Shown in pieces: positions 53,894 through 64,000 of a stretch of DNA of 64,000 nucleotides; position 1 is the stretch's first letter; each line of letters begins with the position of its first letter. The translations under genes were made by a program, and so were the position numbers. Source of the stretch: Galerina marginata (lineage: Eukaryota > Basidiomycota > Agaricomycetes > Agaricales > Galerinaceae). The notes under the pieces were generated by a model. The model was not told the DNA's origin. It did not search any database and worked only from the letters and a program-made list of their open reading frames with translations. The DNA lies in contig JAECYW010000020.1 of NCBI GenBank assembly GCA_023014335.1, forward strand, positions 992,001 to 1,056,000, in the 5' to 3' direction.

Positions 53894-55300
53894 TTATACA
53901 TATATGGGAGTAGGAACACCGAGAATTAGCACTGGACGGCCAGCTGCTTTGCGCGACTGTTGGAAAGAATCAATAGCATCACACTGCTGGCCATTTGCCC
54001 ACCCCTCGATTCTGACTATTCTGAGGTCGGGATATCGTTGAATACATTGTAGATAAGAAATCAGAGCTCGATTGATCGTAATGGTTTTGATTGAGTAAAG
54101 GGATGAGAAGACGTGGTCGCATATGTCGGCTGCGAAAGGGATTTCTGCATTGACATGGAGGTGCGTAACGCTGTACATGTCGGTGAGCGGGAGGAGCATA
54201 GTATGGGAGAGGAGTTGAATGGTCGCGGCTGATAAAGTCTCGACAACCCGATTGACAAAGAAGAATGGTGTGGACATTTGAAAGTGGAGCCTTTTCGGAT
54301 AGATTGGGTCGGAGTCACTGAACAGGAATTCCCGACGCGTTGAGGTAAGCCAGATTTTCTTTGGACGGTTGGACTGAAAATAGTTATGTGTTAGATTAAA
54401 TAGGGGGACAAGTGAGCTTGGCTCTGTAATGGCATCCGACCCCATGATGATCATTCCAAGTGAACAGCTAGGAGGAACCCGCAGAGCCGCGATGACATGC
54501 AAGGCCGTAGAGAGGTTCGTAAGCATGCATAACTGGGAAAGGTTCGGAAGATGAATGATTGGTTCATTTGGATGTGTTGTTGGAAAGGTTGGACGGAAAC
54601 CTTTTATGGATATAGTAAGAGATTCTAAGAGGTGCATGGTGCAGAGCGCGTCCAGGACTTGGGGGAGCTTGAGAGGGAAATAAAGGTTAACGACTCGAAG
54701 AGTGGATAGCCATGACGCCTTGTGAGGCATGTTGAAGGCTGATTGAGCATCGAAGATGCGTAGAGACGGTGCATGATCAGCAAATAAAGAAGGTAAGGAT
54801 GACCACGTCACGGAAGAGGAGAAGGCATGTGGGTGGACTTCGAAAACCTGCAAGTGTGGTGCGGGGCGATAAATGGGCATCCAGCTGTTACGATCCTTTT
54901 CATTGAAATGAACCATATAGATCCGAATTTTCTGAATCCTGTTCCAATGGTCATTCAAGATCGAAAACAAGAAAAAGTGGAGAGCATCGGTTCGATCGGC
55001 TGTCCTTCCTTGAGGGCACCCGCTTATCCAAAGAAGACTGCTCCCGCTTCGACGCAGAACCTCCTCCATCCATTGATCTTTTGAGTGGCGAAAGTCGTTG
55101 AAGTCGATGAGTCTTCCCCATATCGATGGGGAATCGAGGATGACTTGTCGCCAGAACCGACAAAGCTGGGAGCAGTGCCGGATTGATTTTAAAGCATCGT
55201 TGGTTGGGAAATCATCCGTAAGTCGTGAGATGATAGTAAATAAAATGTCAGAATTGACCTTAAGCATCGGCGAATTACGATGGGATGAGATAGAGTTCAT
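53894..55300 (-). CDS. F-box protein, cluster copy 5 (intact)
   Basis: A single open frame of 468 residues on the minus strand, from ATG 55300 (MNSISSHRNSPML). The F-box-like domain is NSDILFTIISRLTDDF, then HCSQLCRFWRQVILDSPSIW (about residues 14-60). The WMEEVLRRSGSSLLWI segment and LRR-like region follow, and the C-terminus extends a few residues beyond the usual VLGVP (TPIYV). It is closest to copies 2 and 3 by eye. An SCF substrate-adaptor role is inferred. No introns. Confidence 0.87.
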   Translation of the reverse strand: MNSISSHRNSPMLKVNSDILFTIISRLTDDFPTNDALKSIRHCSQLCRFWRQVILDSPSIWGRLIDFNDFRHSKDQWMEEVLRRSGSSLLWISGCPQGRTADRTDALHFFLFSILNDHWNRIQKIRIYMVHFNEKDRNSWMPIYRPAPHLQVFEVHPHAFSSSVTWSSLPSLFADHAPSLRIFDAQSAFNMPHKASWLSTLRVVNLYFPLKLPQVLDALCTMHLLESLTISIKGFRPTFPTTHPNEPIIHLPNLSQLCMLTNLSTALHVIAALRVPPSCSLGMIIMGSDAITEPSSLVPLFNLTHNYFQSNRPKKIWLTSTRREFLFSDSDPIYPKRLHFQMSTPFFFVNRVVETLSAATIQLLSHTMLLPLTDMYSVTHLHVNAEIPFAADICDHVFSSLYSIKTITINRALISYLQCIQRYPDLRIVRIEGWANGQQCDAIDSFQQSRKAAGRPVLILGVPTPIYV

Positions 55301-55737
55301 GTTTTCGCAACGCTGAACTGACACGCTTGGTACAATCCCGGACCGGACCGATGCGCAGTACAGAGCATCCGAAAGAGGAAAGAGAGAGTGAAAAGGGGAG
55401 ATCTCGTCAAAGGCATACCCGTTCCCATATAAAATTGAGGAGAGTTGGTAGTATTGATATTTTTATATTTCTTTAATATCTTTTCAGTTTCTCCAGTAAG
55501 CTTTGTTACTTGTCAAGAGACTGATTAGGACATAATTTCGATTTAATCCTCAAATAAATGCAGAAAGATGCTGAAATCAGGCGTTTCAAATTCAGATTAC
55601 CGATCTTTCTATCGAAATAAAACAGGGCTAATGTTGATCGTTCGACCTTCCAATTCCCTCCTTAAGAGAAAACGGAAAGAGCGTTAGACCTGGCAGTATC
55701 AATTGCGTTAAATGTTGCCGCCAGGGAGTCAACCGTC
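55301..55737. other. Spacer between F-box copy 5 and the HsbA-like gene
   Basis: The F-box 5' flank (TGACACG near 55319), then unique sequence. No gene was seen. Confidence 0.45.
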
Positions 55738-56366
55738 TCAGGCTATAATACATGTCTTAAGGTTGCATATCTCACAAAAGAGTTGATGTAAACTGACCGG
55801 AGTAATCGGCTGAAGTATGTCTTGCAAATGCGCGCAGCTGTTAGCGTTCCCTACCAAATCACTCTGGACCGTGGAAGCCACAGAGAGGGCTACAAAATCG
55901 GCATGCTTAGCAGCGATTTCATTTATAGAGTGAACATCAGTCGGCGTGAAAGTCTGGAAGGTCTGAATTATTTTGTTCGCATTTACTGCCGAAACCGGCC
56001 TCGGGAGACTCTGGATAAAGAGATTAAAATGCATGCAGGAGGTACTTATATGTTATTTCATACTGACATTTATGTTCGTCATCAAACTTTCGAAAAGATC
56101 ATGAATTTTAACGCCATGGGCGTGAAGTTCCTGATTAACGGGTATTAGTTTCGCCCATAATTATTAAAAATACGTAGATATACATTTGCTCCCTTGAGGC
56201 CAGTTGCAGGAAATTCATTGACGGTGTCGTCGATCTTCTTGAACTGGTGCCCAATCTTGGTCAGGTCGTCCATGATAACTTTCATGGTTGATGCCGTAGT
56301 CGTGATAATTGTCGAGGCTGAAGCAACAGCAATGAGCGAGACGACGGTAGCAAATGAGAGCTTCAT
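55738..56366 (-). CDS. HsbA-like secreted cell-surface protein
   Basis: Three minus-strand exons (56366-56184, 56130-56068, 56010-55738; GT-AG introns of 53 and 57 nt, phase 0) encode 172 residues. The N-terminus MKLSFATVVSLIAVASA is a classic signal peptide. The mature part is helical with spaced hydrophobics (IMDDLTKIGHQFKKIDDTVNEF, split by a short gap, then VHSINEIAAKHADFVALSVA) and resembles the hydrophobic-surface-binding protein A family, which fungi secrete and which binds hydrophobic surfaces. The usual length is about 180 residues. The assignment rests on overall pattern, so it is moderate. The second intron has alternative donors nearby; the chosen GTCAGT keeps the frame. A TATAAAA lies about 70 bp upstream on the minus strand. 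Confidence 0.7.
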
Positions 56367-56435
56367 GGTAAAGATGACTTGAAAGTGACTGGGGTGGAGT
56401 GCAAAGTTCTGGAGAGTCAAAGAAATACCGCTCGC

Positions 56436-56444
56436 GTTTTATAT
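56436..56444 (-). promoter_or_regulatory. TATA box of the HsbA-like gene
   Basis: The minus strand reads ATATAAAAC, about 70-75 bp upstream of the start codon. Confidence 0.55.
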
Positions 56445-58060
56445 TGTACGAGCTGAAGTTTAGGACCTTGGCTAACGGTGCACTTCCCATGGATCGCACA
56501 AAATCAATGACCTTGATGAGACTCTACAACCATCTCAGGAAAAAGAAGCTGTTATGACTTGCTTTAGATCTTCCAGTAAGTAAAATGGCGGTGGCGCTCA
56601 GCTGCTTATCCATGGATGACTTGCTCACTTCAGGTGGTCGAACGTATAAGGAACCCACGGGTGCTAAAAATGCCTTTTCGGAGAGGTTGTAGATCTAAGT
56701 CTAATTACTTCTGTGAGATAATTTCGATATCGCGCTATTTTAATATCTACAGAAGACGGGACCCGGGATGGAAAATCATAGGCGATGGCTTTCTAGATAG
56801 CGATCTCCATATTTTTGGTTTACCACAAGTAAAAAGAGCTCACAGTTCGCTTCTCGCTGCTGTAGGTGGGACAAATGTCGGCTTTCCTTTCAAAGAAACA
56901 GTGAAATGGCGGAAGAGACAGAACATTTAGATCCCGTTAGTCGTCGAACATTGGAGGCTTTTCGTTTATGCAGATAGCGAACCCTCAACACTTCTATGTG
57001 ATTAATCACCATTGTCAGGTACCACCGCTGACAACGGATATCACAATCTGATAATTGATTCTAATTTTGGTTGTGTGAGCATAACTTCGTTAATTGAGAG
57101 AACGTTCGGGTTCGTGTGATAAAGCGTCGTGGGGGTATATTTAGGTGAGAAATGTATTGGAAAGTTTGTTAGCCAAGCTCTTGCTATGTACTCAGCTCGG
57201 GATGATGTACGTCCTATGGATATATCTTTGCTACTGCAGTCCGTGATCTGTATGCGAAGTGATCGCAGGCATGAGAACCCGATTCTCAGGTTGCAGCAGA
57301 AAAAGAAACCTGTATACAAGGGTTTGAAGGGTTATGGCTGTGGATAATAAAGTTGCGTAGTTTTTCAGCAGTGTGCAGTTGGTAATGAGTGATGAAAGAT
57401 AACGGGAGTAACCTGACCGTTCATTCAGCGAATTCAGGTGTCGCAGGCCTCTTGCCTCTTGCCCTTACTCCTGCGGTCGAGCACGGAGCGCCTTTGCCCT
57501 CCGTTATCATCTATCATCTGTCCTTGTCTCACTCCCGGACGTTTCGGTACTCCAACACGCACGCGCAATCGGCATCCAGATGTGTCACGACCTTTTTTGA
57601 CGTTTAAATGCTGAGCCTGAGCCTTCTTGCACATTTGGCGCGCTCTGTCTCCCCTTCTTCACTTTTTTATCCCAATCCTCTCAGGCAACAATAGCCTTGC
57701 GTATATCCAGATACCAGTTTAGGAAGGCGCCAAGCCACATGGTGCTAAAGATAAGTTTAAGCAATGTCGACTAAGTGATCGCTCGACTCACAACCACTAG
57801 CTGCCCGAAACATATACGGGTATTTACTCTCACAACGTCCATATTCGCTTATCTGACTGGGCCCTTTAAGGCGGCGTCCAGTAGTGATTATCATTGCGCA
57901 GTAAGATGAATCGCTGCTTGGTGTTTCGGTGCCTAACTTTCACACATTTCGACATGAGAAAGAAAAATACCTTCAAGTTCGTCGAAGAGTACATAATGAA
58001 CACCTCGCTAGGCATAATGAAGCATCCCTGCAACGAGTTCAAGCACTCCTGCACACATCA
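56445..58060. other. Intergenic, no supported gene
   Basis: Short frames (56616-56930 plus, 57129-57347 plus) are open, but I found no domain, paralog or splice support for them. Confidence 0.4.
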
Positions 58061-58062
58061 AA

Positions 58063-59370
58063 ATGGGTACAATGAACGTTTCACAGCTGAACTATGTCGC
58101 GGACTTGTGTGAATCGGCGTTGTACGGTATGAACCTCTTTTATTTTCACGAACTGACTAATTATACTATTGGAGCGCAGGAGCCTTTTCCTTGCTAATCT
58201 TGGTCGTAATTTGGATCCTCCTGTAAGCATAACCTTTTCTTCTTCTTTCACTTGCTCAGGATTGTTCCAAAAACATAGCACCACCCGGAAGATGCCCATA
58301 ATTCACAAAGTTATGTTCGGCGCCAGCATCGTGATGTGGATCCTCGGAACTCTGCATTTGGGACTTTTAATCCAAAGATTGTCCTTTGGGAAGACGACCC
58401 TTTGGGAAGCGAAAGGCGCGGTGTCTATCGCTACACTGCAGGTGATCTCTACCATTTATTTAATTCACATTATTGCTGAACGTTAGTCTAGTTCATGATC
58501 AGCGACCTCATCTTGATTTGGCGTGTCTATGCGGTGTGGGGCAGAAACTACTGGCCAACTGTTATTCCCGTCATTTTGATGATCGCTGCAGCCGGTAAAT
58601 AGGTTATTTATTTTTGGCGTTTTGAGTCTCATTCTTGTCGAACTTTAGCTGTGAGATTCTCCGTCGTGGCTAACGGTTCCGCGGTGTTAGCATTTGTTTC
58701 GGACCCGGCCAATGACATTATCATCGCCAACACTATGTACTGCACGGCTCTAATTGCAGGAAGAATATGGCAAGTTGATTTGGTTCAAGTACTCCTCGAA
58801 CAACGTATTAATGTCACTCTTTGCAGGTATATCCAGTGGAAAACGAGAGAAACCCTTCAGATCGCCCCTGCAACAGGGAGACGAAATGTGTATCAAGGCG
58901 TACTCTTGATGATAATAGAGTCCGGGGCTCTGTATGCGCTGTCTCAAGTGAGTCAATGGAGCCGCTATGACGATTAATACTCATTCTCACATACTGTAGC
59001 TTATTTCTGTGATTGTGGACAAGGTCCATAGCCCAGGCATTCATGTAATCTTGGATATTACAATTCCGTGGACCGTATGTAATTCACGTCAAAAGTCCTG
59101 TAGAGTAACTGAAACTGGTCACAGGGTATTCTTCCGACATTGATCGTTCTTCTCGTCCACTTCGATCTCGTTCCGGGAACGCGTGCTTCGGAAACTTCCA
59201 ACTCGGCAACCATCGCGACCATAAATGAGTTCCATGCAGCATCTGCTCCGGGTGCAAGTGAAGATTATTCAAACAGAGAGGGAACTGGGTCAAGAAGGGC
59301 TGCTAGCACTTTGAAGACGGAAGGTAGTGACGCAGAAATTCACGAAAAATATAATAGGAGTATTGTCTGA
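58063..59370 (+). CDS. Fungal seven-transmembrane protein of unknown function
   Basis: Eight exons (58063-58126, 58180-58222, 58279-58441, 58492-58594, 58649-58773, 58837-58947, 59000-59074, 59125-59370) encode 309 residues. Seven hydrophobic segments can be followed: GAFSLLILVVIWILL; VMFGASIVMWILGTLHLGLL; FMISDLILIWRVYAVW; WPTVIPVILMIAAA; IIIANTMYCTALIAG; VYQGVLLMIIESGALYAL; ILDITIPWTGILPTLIVLLV. The C-terminal tail of about 65 residues is Ser/Glu-rich and hydrophilic. The pattern (ILIWRVYAVWGRNYW, IIESGALY, GILPTLI) is that of a large uncharacterised membrane family expanded in mushrooms, whose layout is receptor-like; ligands are unknown. Introns 2, 3 and 5 use acceptors a little downstream of the first AG, chosen because only they keep the frame. 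Exon 5 could end at 58788 instead of 58773. Confidence 0.85.
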
Positions 59371-60700
59371 ACCTCACCGTGTAGACTATTTATGCCAGCG
59401 TAATTTGTGAGGTATTTATAGGGTCGTTGACGATCTAGATCATATTTTTTATATTGCATAATCGAGTTCTGTTTCAGACGCGTTATTCATTAAAGGTTGG
59501 GTTATGCACCATTTACGTTCCGTAGACAGTACCAAAGTAAACGCGTCGCTGCGTTCAGTGAACCTGCCTCCATGGCGGGCGTCTCCACAGATGGAAAGAG
59601 CCAGCATGAGAAATACAAATACACAGGAATCTCAATTGTGTCTAACCGTCCAGCCGTCAACGCCTGGCACGAGAGAAGCCTGGAAAGAGCAACACCTGCA
59701 CGAATGTCGCGAAGCTGCCAATAGTCGCCCAGTGTCTAGAGCCTGTGTCTGAACGCATTCATGATGGGAACGTTAGTAGTAACCTGCGTCTGGTTCAGAA
59801 AAGCCAAGAGTATTCCAGTCAGAACGTCTGACTGGCGTACCCGTTTCCACTTTTCGAAAGGTTCGTAACCCCAGAAACAATAAAGACTGACCACAGAAAC
59901 CCGCAGTAGTCAAAACAACTGACATGACACACCCGCCTTTGCAGTCGACGCTCAACAACCTATATCGATGTCAAATGCGACAATCACTTACGCTCCCCAA
60001 GTCCCCAAAAAGCGATGTCGAGCATGAGGTATAGTGATAACATCATGCTGGGCCTTTAGCTGTCCGACGTTGTGCGTAAAATGATACTCAACGGCAGAAC
60101 CGCGTCTACCGTGAACCTCGATGCTCAGAATCGAATCTACTCGAGTGGACCCAGACCCAGAGCTCGCTGATGCGCGAAAGCTGGAATTCGCAGCCTTAAA
60201 ATTGCCTGGGTATACGATGTGAGGGTGCCCCTCTGTCTAGGCACGAAATCCTCAATAATATACCCGGTTTTGAACCGCGTGCTTGGTAAATTCATATTTC
60301 AATTTCCTTTCCTTTTTCGTACGCGTTCACGATGCGCCACATCTTCGATCACTTCTGAAACTGTTCCTTAGCAATCTTTCCCTTCCTACCATTAATTCCG
60401 AAGGTATTTTCCTTCTACTCTTCATTCCTCTGCCTGATTGTTTCCTTTTCACCTTGTTTCATAAATTTTCCATTTCCCCATTTCGATCTCTACGTAGACT
60501 TTAAATACAGAGTCCTGTGTAGTAGATCTTTAGTTGAATACGACGTTCTTCTCACCCCCATCGTTAGCACCTTACGGTTCGGTTTCTACGATAGAAACAT
60601 CGTTTGGTATCGTCTCGGATCGCTCCCTATCGCATCGCTCTCGTCTCCCGCATTGAAATTCGTTTATTATCAATTTATCTACTACCTACCACCTACCATC
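59371..60700. other. Intergenic, no supported gene
   Basis: No conserved frame was found. T/C-rich stretches near 60290-60500 give short chance frames. Confidence 0.4.
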
Positions 60701-60731
60701 CTTAGGATCCCCTCGAACCACCACGCAAACG

Positions 60732-61220
60732 GAGTTTGCGCCCCGCTTCGTTTCCACGAAGCATTACGAACTCACGCACCCTCGTGCATCTTCAACGAAA
60801 TCAGGGGACGGGCTGGAGGAGATCCTCAAAAGCAATGAAACATACCTGCTCAGCAGAATCTCCAGGCCGCGTGAGTGACCGCTCGATGTTGGGGGGAAGT
60901 TGGAACAACGACTGTGTTGCGGAATCAATGCTGAACAGTGTTCCGGGTCAACCAACGGAGTTTAAATTCGATGTCACGTTGGCAACGATGACGTTTGTTT
61001 CGGCAAACGTTGGAAATAACGTCCCCACCAAAATTCACCGCTGCGACAAGTGCTGCGACGCTGCAAGTTAAGGTTCCGATTGGGCTTCAAGAACCTCTTT
61101 TGGCACATCCAGAGAGTGCTTATGGTGCAATTCACCGAGCCGAAGCTGCTGCGTCTTGCTGCTGCAGCTCTTTATTTGTGGCCCCGTCGTCAGGAGAGAC
61201 GACGAGACGGTTCGGCTGAA
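60732..61220 (+). CDS. Possible small multi-exon gene (unresolved)
   Basis: A coding-like stretch at 60732-60870 (HYELTHPRASSTKSG, then GLEEILKSNETYLLSRIS) ends at a good GTGAGT donor at 60871. Another (61080-61220) reads FKNLFWHIQRVLMVQF, then LLRLAAAALYLWPRRQERRR. The introns between them could not be placed and no start codon was fixed. No family is recognised. The coordinates only bracket the visible pieces. Confidence 0.25.
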
Positions 61221-61753
61221 GAGTGGTATGTTCATATTCTGGTGTCTCGTTGATTGCTCTCTCTTGATTTAGTCATGATCAGACAGATGCTTGTTTTGAT
61301 TTCTAGCGAAGACGCAGTATCAGAGTATGTAAACAGGCGTGTCATTGTCAACGTATCACCTGTCATTTCCCAATCATTTCCTCCACCGACCAATGCACGA
61401 CTCAAATCATTCCCTTCTTTCCAGGACTAGCACGGTAGTATTCCTTTCATTTGTGGTATAAATAATGATTTACTTGCTTCTTTCAGTAACTAAAATATTT
61501 AGAACTTGACAGACAACCCCTACAAGGTACCTACTTTCCTGGGCGCTCTACAAATTTGTCGTTACTTGAAATTTTGATTGACGTTCCACTCAACAGCTGT
61601 CATAGAATCGTTGTCGAACTCGGTAGACGAGCTATCAATAAAGTATCAAACAACTCAAATAGCAATCGTTTCCGATCCCACGAGAATGCTCTTCCTTTAA
61701 AGTCTTACGTTTAGTGCTGAAAACGACTTGTAATTCTTGCCTTGGTGCAATCG
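61221..61753. other. Upstream region of F-box gene 6
   Basis: AT-rich, no gene seen. Presumed to hold the promoter of the next gene. Confidence 0.4.
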
Positions 61754-63276
61754 ATGACGACTAATCTCGTACGCATACTTCTTCGAGTCTTACCTCCTCG
61801 CAACGCCTTTTAATTCGTCCTCTTATTTTAAAGGAGCCTGAACAACCCATAGCTCAGTCACTTCCTTTCGACATTCTTGAAGAAATCTTCATCCACTCGC
61901 TTCCAGATGAGGGTGGTCAACATGAACATTTTCAACCGAACCCTTCAATCTCGCCCATTGTCCTCCTCCATGTCTGCAAATCATGGAATAGTGCCGCTCT
62001 GAACATGCCTTATCTCTGGAGCTCTATCTACCTCACTATCCCGTACTTTCGCCTTGGCAAGTCTCCTTGCAAGATTCTTGATACCGTTCCGACCGCAGAA
62101 CTTACTCAGTGGTGGAACACGGAACATACTTCGATTCCCGCGTCTCTATACTTCAAACCTAGGGCTCCGTCTACTCCTCAACACCGGCGAGTCATAGAGT
62201 CTCAAATTAAAACCTCCCAAATTCGCTTACGAAGATTTTTCTCGGACCCTTTTTTCCGCTCAGCTCGAAGGCTTGAGCTTCACCTCAACCCAGCCGATTT
62301 CAAAATGATCTTTTCGGTTCACACAATGTTCGACAATTTGGTCGATTTGAGAATCCAGAGTACTCAGGATTCCGGTGGAACACTAAGCATTGATTTCCCG
62401 TTCCCACCTTCTCCGAAACTACGCCGCTTACACTTATCGGCATATCATTCGGAGGGTTTCCTTCATCAAGTCCCTGGTAGCCTCTTATTTCCATGGGGTC
62501 AGCTCACGCACCTCTATCTCCCTCAGTCTATCCCCCAGCACGACTGGGTTGATCTCATTAAAACCTGCCTTAATCTGCAACTTGGCGCCTTCAACATATC
62601 GTTCAGAGACGACAGGAACACCACGACAACCGACTCACAGATATCCGTCGTTAACCTTCAACACATGGTTTTTGGTACTCACCAGTTTGAACCGAGTCCG
62701 CTCAAGGAGCTTCTCTTTCCGAGATTGACAGCTCTCCGTTTGATCAGCATGGATATCAACATCTTTACCTCGCTTGCAAATATAGCAGCACTGCTTCAAG
62801 CTACGCCAGCACTCACAGAACTTCATCTCGATTTCTGCGTAAATTTCTGGAAGCCCGAAAGTTCCTTTTTTACCAACGAAAACGACGAACTCAAGGATAA
62901 CCGACTCAGTATGGTCGTTCCCAAGCTTCAACTCCTCGTTGTAGACTTTATCGATCCGGGAGACACCATTGTGGGGTCGAACATTATTCAATTCCTTCAA
63001 TCAAGGTGGTTGTGCTCGGGGTGGACGACACTGGACGCCAAGAAGTCTCGCCGGCTGGAATTACTCATCGCCCCGGAGTCGCACTGGTTTTCTGTGACAT
63101 GCTTCGACGATATCATGCGGGGAGTCGGGGGTTATTTGCAAAAATCACCGGAACACCCCGTTTTCTTGATCTCAGCGCGCAAAGGAGCCCGCAGTCGTGA
63201 AAGATTTGATGTCTTCAACGAAGGTACACGGAGACGTGGGTGGGATGAAGCTTTCCAGTTCCAAGGTGTTGAGTAA
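61754..63276 (+). CDS. F-box protein of a different subfamily
   Basis: Two exons (61754-61768 and 61834-63276; 65-nt phase-0 intron, GTACGC donor) encode 485 residues. The F-box is textbook for agaric fungi: SLPFDILEEIFIHSLP near residue 14, then VLLHVCKSWNSAALNMPYLW with WSSIYL. The remainder has repeated leucine motifs (ARRLELHLN, KLRRLHLSAY, QLTHLYLP, LTALRLISMDI, LTELHLDF), an LRR-like recognition region. It shares no close similarity with the five-member minus-strand cluster and has an intron, so it is a separate lineage. The first exon encodes only MTTNL; if wrong, the start may be further upstream, but the frame from 61834 is secure. It is inferred to be an SCF ubiquitin-ligase adaptor. 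Confidence 0.88.
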
Positions 63277-63940
63277 TCAGACTAGGATAGTAACTAATTT
63301 ATGCAATTTCCAGGAATCAGGAGTGAGTAAGTACTCTACAGTAATGGAAGCCGTTTCTGAGCGTTCTGACAGCATGAGAGTTCGAAACTTTCACCGTTCT
63401 ACCCTTACCCACGCCGAAACGTCCCCATAAATGTAATTCCTTGTCATGTAGCCCTCCAACGCATCCGTATATGTTTAATATTTGGCATGGTGCTCAGCTG
63501 CCCTCCAAATACCTCATCTGTGCTCGCCCATGGAATCCGGCCACAGAACAGTTTCCCTCTACCGGGTTTTGCCGAATGTCACACGGCTACCGTCAGTGTC
63601 GGATTCACGCTAGCACCCGCCGCCGTATTCCAAAGAAACAGCGCCAGAAAACAGGTTTTCTGTCTTTATCGCCTTTTTCTTTGACAAACAGCATTCGGGC
63701 ATGACGACACAAGTCATGTTTTTGTTCTTTGTTTCTGTCGAAAAAACCAAGCCACCGCCTGCTGTGACTCTGGCTAAGTGCACCCCGTTGATCCTTCCCA
63801 GCTCTAAATATTTTGAGTCCATCACACGGTTAAGTGATGTTCTTAAGTTATATTTAGAAGCCTCGCAGAAGTATTTAAGCGGAAGTGCACAGAACATCAG
63901 CTTGCTTCTAGCCCGATAACGAGCCCAGTTTAAGTCAGTA
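63277..63940. other. Intergenic, no supported gene
   Basis: Only short frames without support were seen. A possible tail of the preceding transcript and the promoter of the next gene are expected here. Confidence 0.4.
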
Positions 63941-63943
63941 ACA

Positions 63944-64000
63944 ATGGCGCCGTCGGCCCTCTACACAAAACTCCTCAACCTGTCCACCACGCACGCTAAT
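63944..64000 (+). CDS. Possible start of a gene cut by the right edge
   Basis: ATG at 63944 in a favourable context (AACAATGG) opens a frame to the end of the window (MAPSALYTKLLNLSTTHAN). Only 19 codons are visible, so neither family nor reality of the gene can be judged. Confidence 0.35.
   Translation, partial: MAPSALYTKLLNLSTTHAN

Overview
The window is chromosomal DNA from a filamentous basidiomycete, most likely an Agaricomycete. The evidence is many short GT-AG introns (about 45-90 nt) with phase-preserving splices, a fungal-type galectin, HsbA-like and Hsp31/DJ-1-type genes, expanded F-box families, a fungal seven-helix membrane protein, and a Ty1/copia element among many small DNA transposons. 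No bacterial operon, rRNA, convincing tRNA or CRISPR array is visible. All exon structures were worked out by eye from splice sites, reading frame and comparison between paralogs inside the window.

Left part (1-17 kb). A truncated galectin gene lies on the minus strand at the left edge. It is followed by three diverged tandem copies of a 4-6 kb segment. Each copy carries a conserved TATA box and a two-exon gene for a 93-residue protein of unknown function. Between copies 2 and 3 sits a 1.8-kb DNA element with imperfect terminal inverted repeats (TIRs), exact 9-bp target duplications and clusters of the motif CCGTGCA. It encloses a decayed coding stretch.

Middle-left (17-24 kb). Two seven-exon paralogs of the Hsp31/DJ-1 family, each with a TATATAAA box, flank a three-exon metzincin metalloprotease gene on the opposite strand. 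A fossil exon of a third Hsp31-like gene survives near 38.9 kb.

Middle (21-55 kb). Five paralogous minus-strand F-box genes alternate with decayed plus-strand copies of one unidentified low-complexity gene family. The F-box copies show different states: copy 1 has one nonsense codon, copy 2 is split by a 571-bp hAT-like MITE, and copies 3, 4 and 5 are open. A 612-bp Tc1/mariner-type MITE lies between copies 1 and 2. A complete Ty1/copia element (6.2 kb, two 320-bp LTRs that look identical, 5-bp target duplication, intact 1795-codon gag-pol) is inserted in the decayed unit before copy 4. A 763-bp TIR element with a 9-bp target duplication is inserted in the unit before copy 5.

Right part (55-64 kb). 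This holds an HsbA-like secreted protein gene, an eight-exon seven-transmembrane protein gene, a possible small multi-exon gene, a sixth F-box gene of a different subfamily on the plus strand, and perhaps the first codons of another gene at the right edge.

The overall picture is an accessory, repeat-rich subregion shaped by local segmental duplication, birth and death of F-box genes and several waves of transposition. No operon-like functional pathway is evident.
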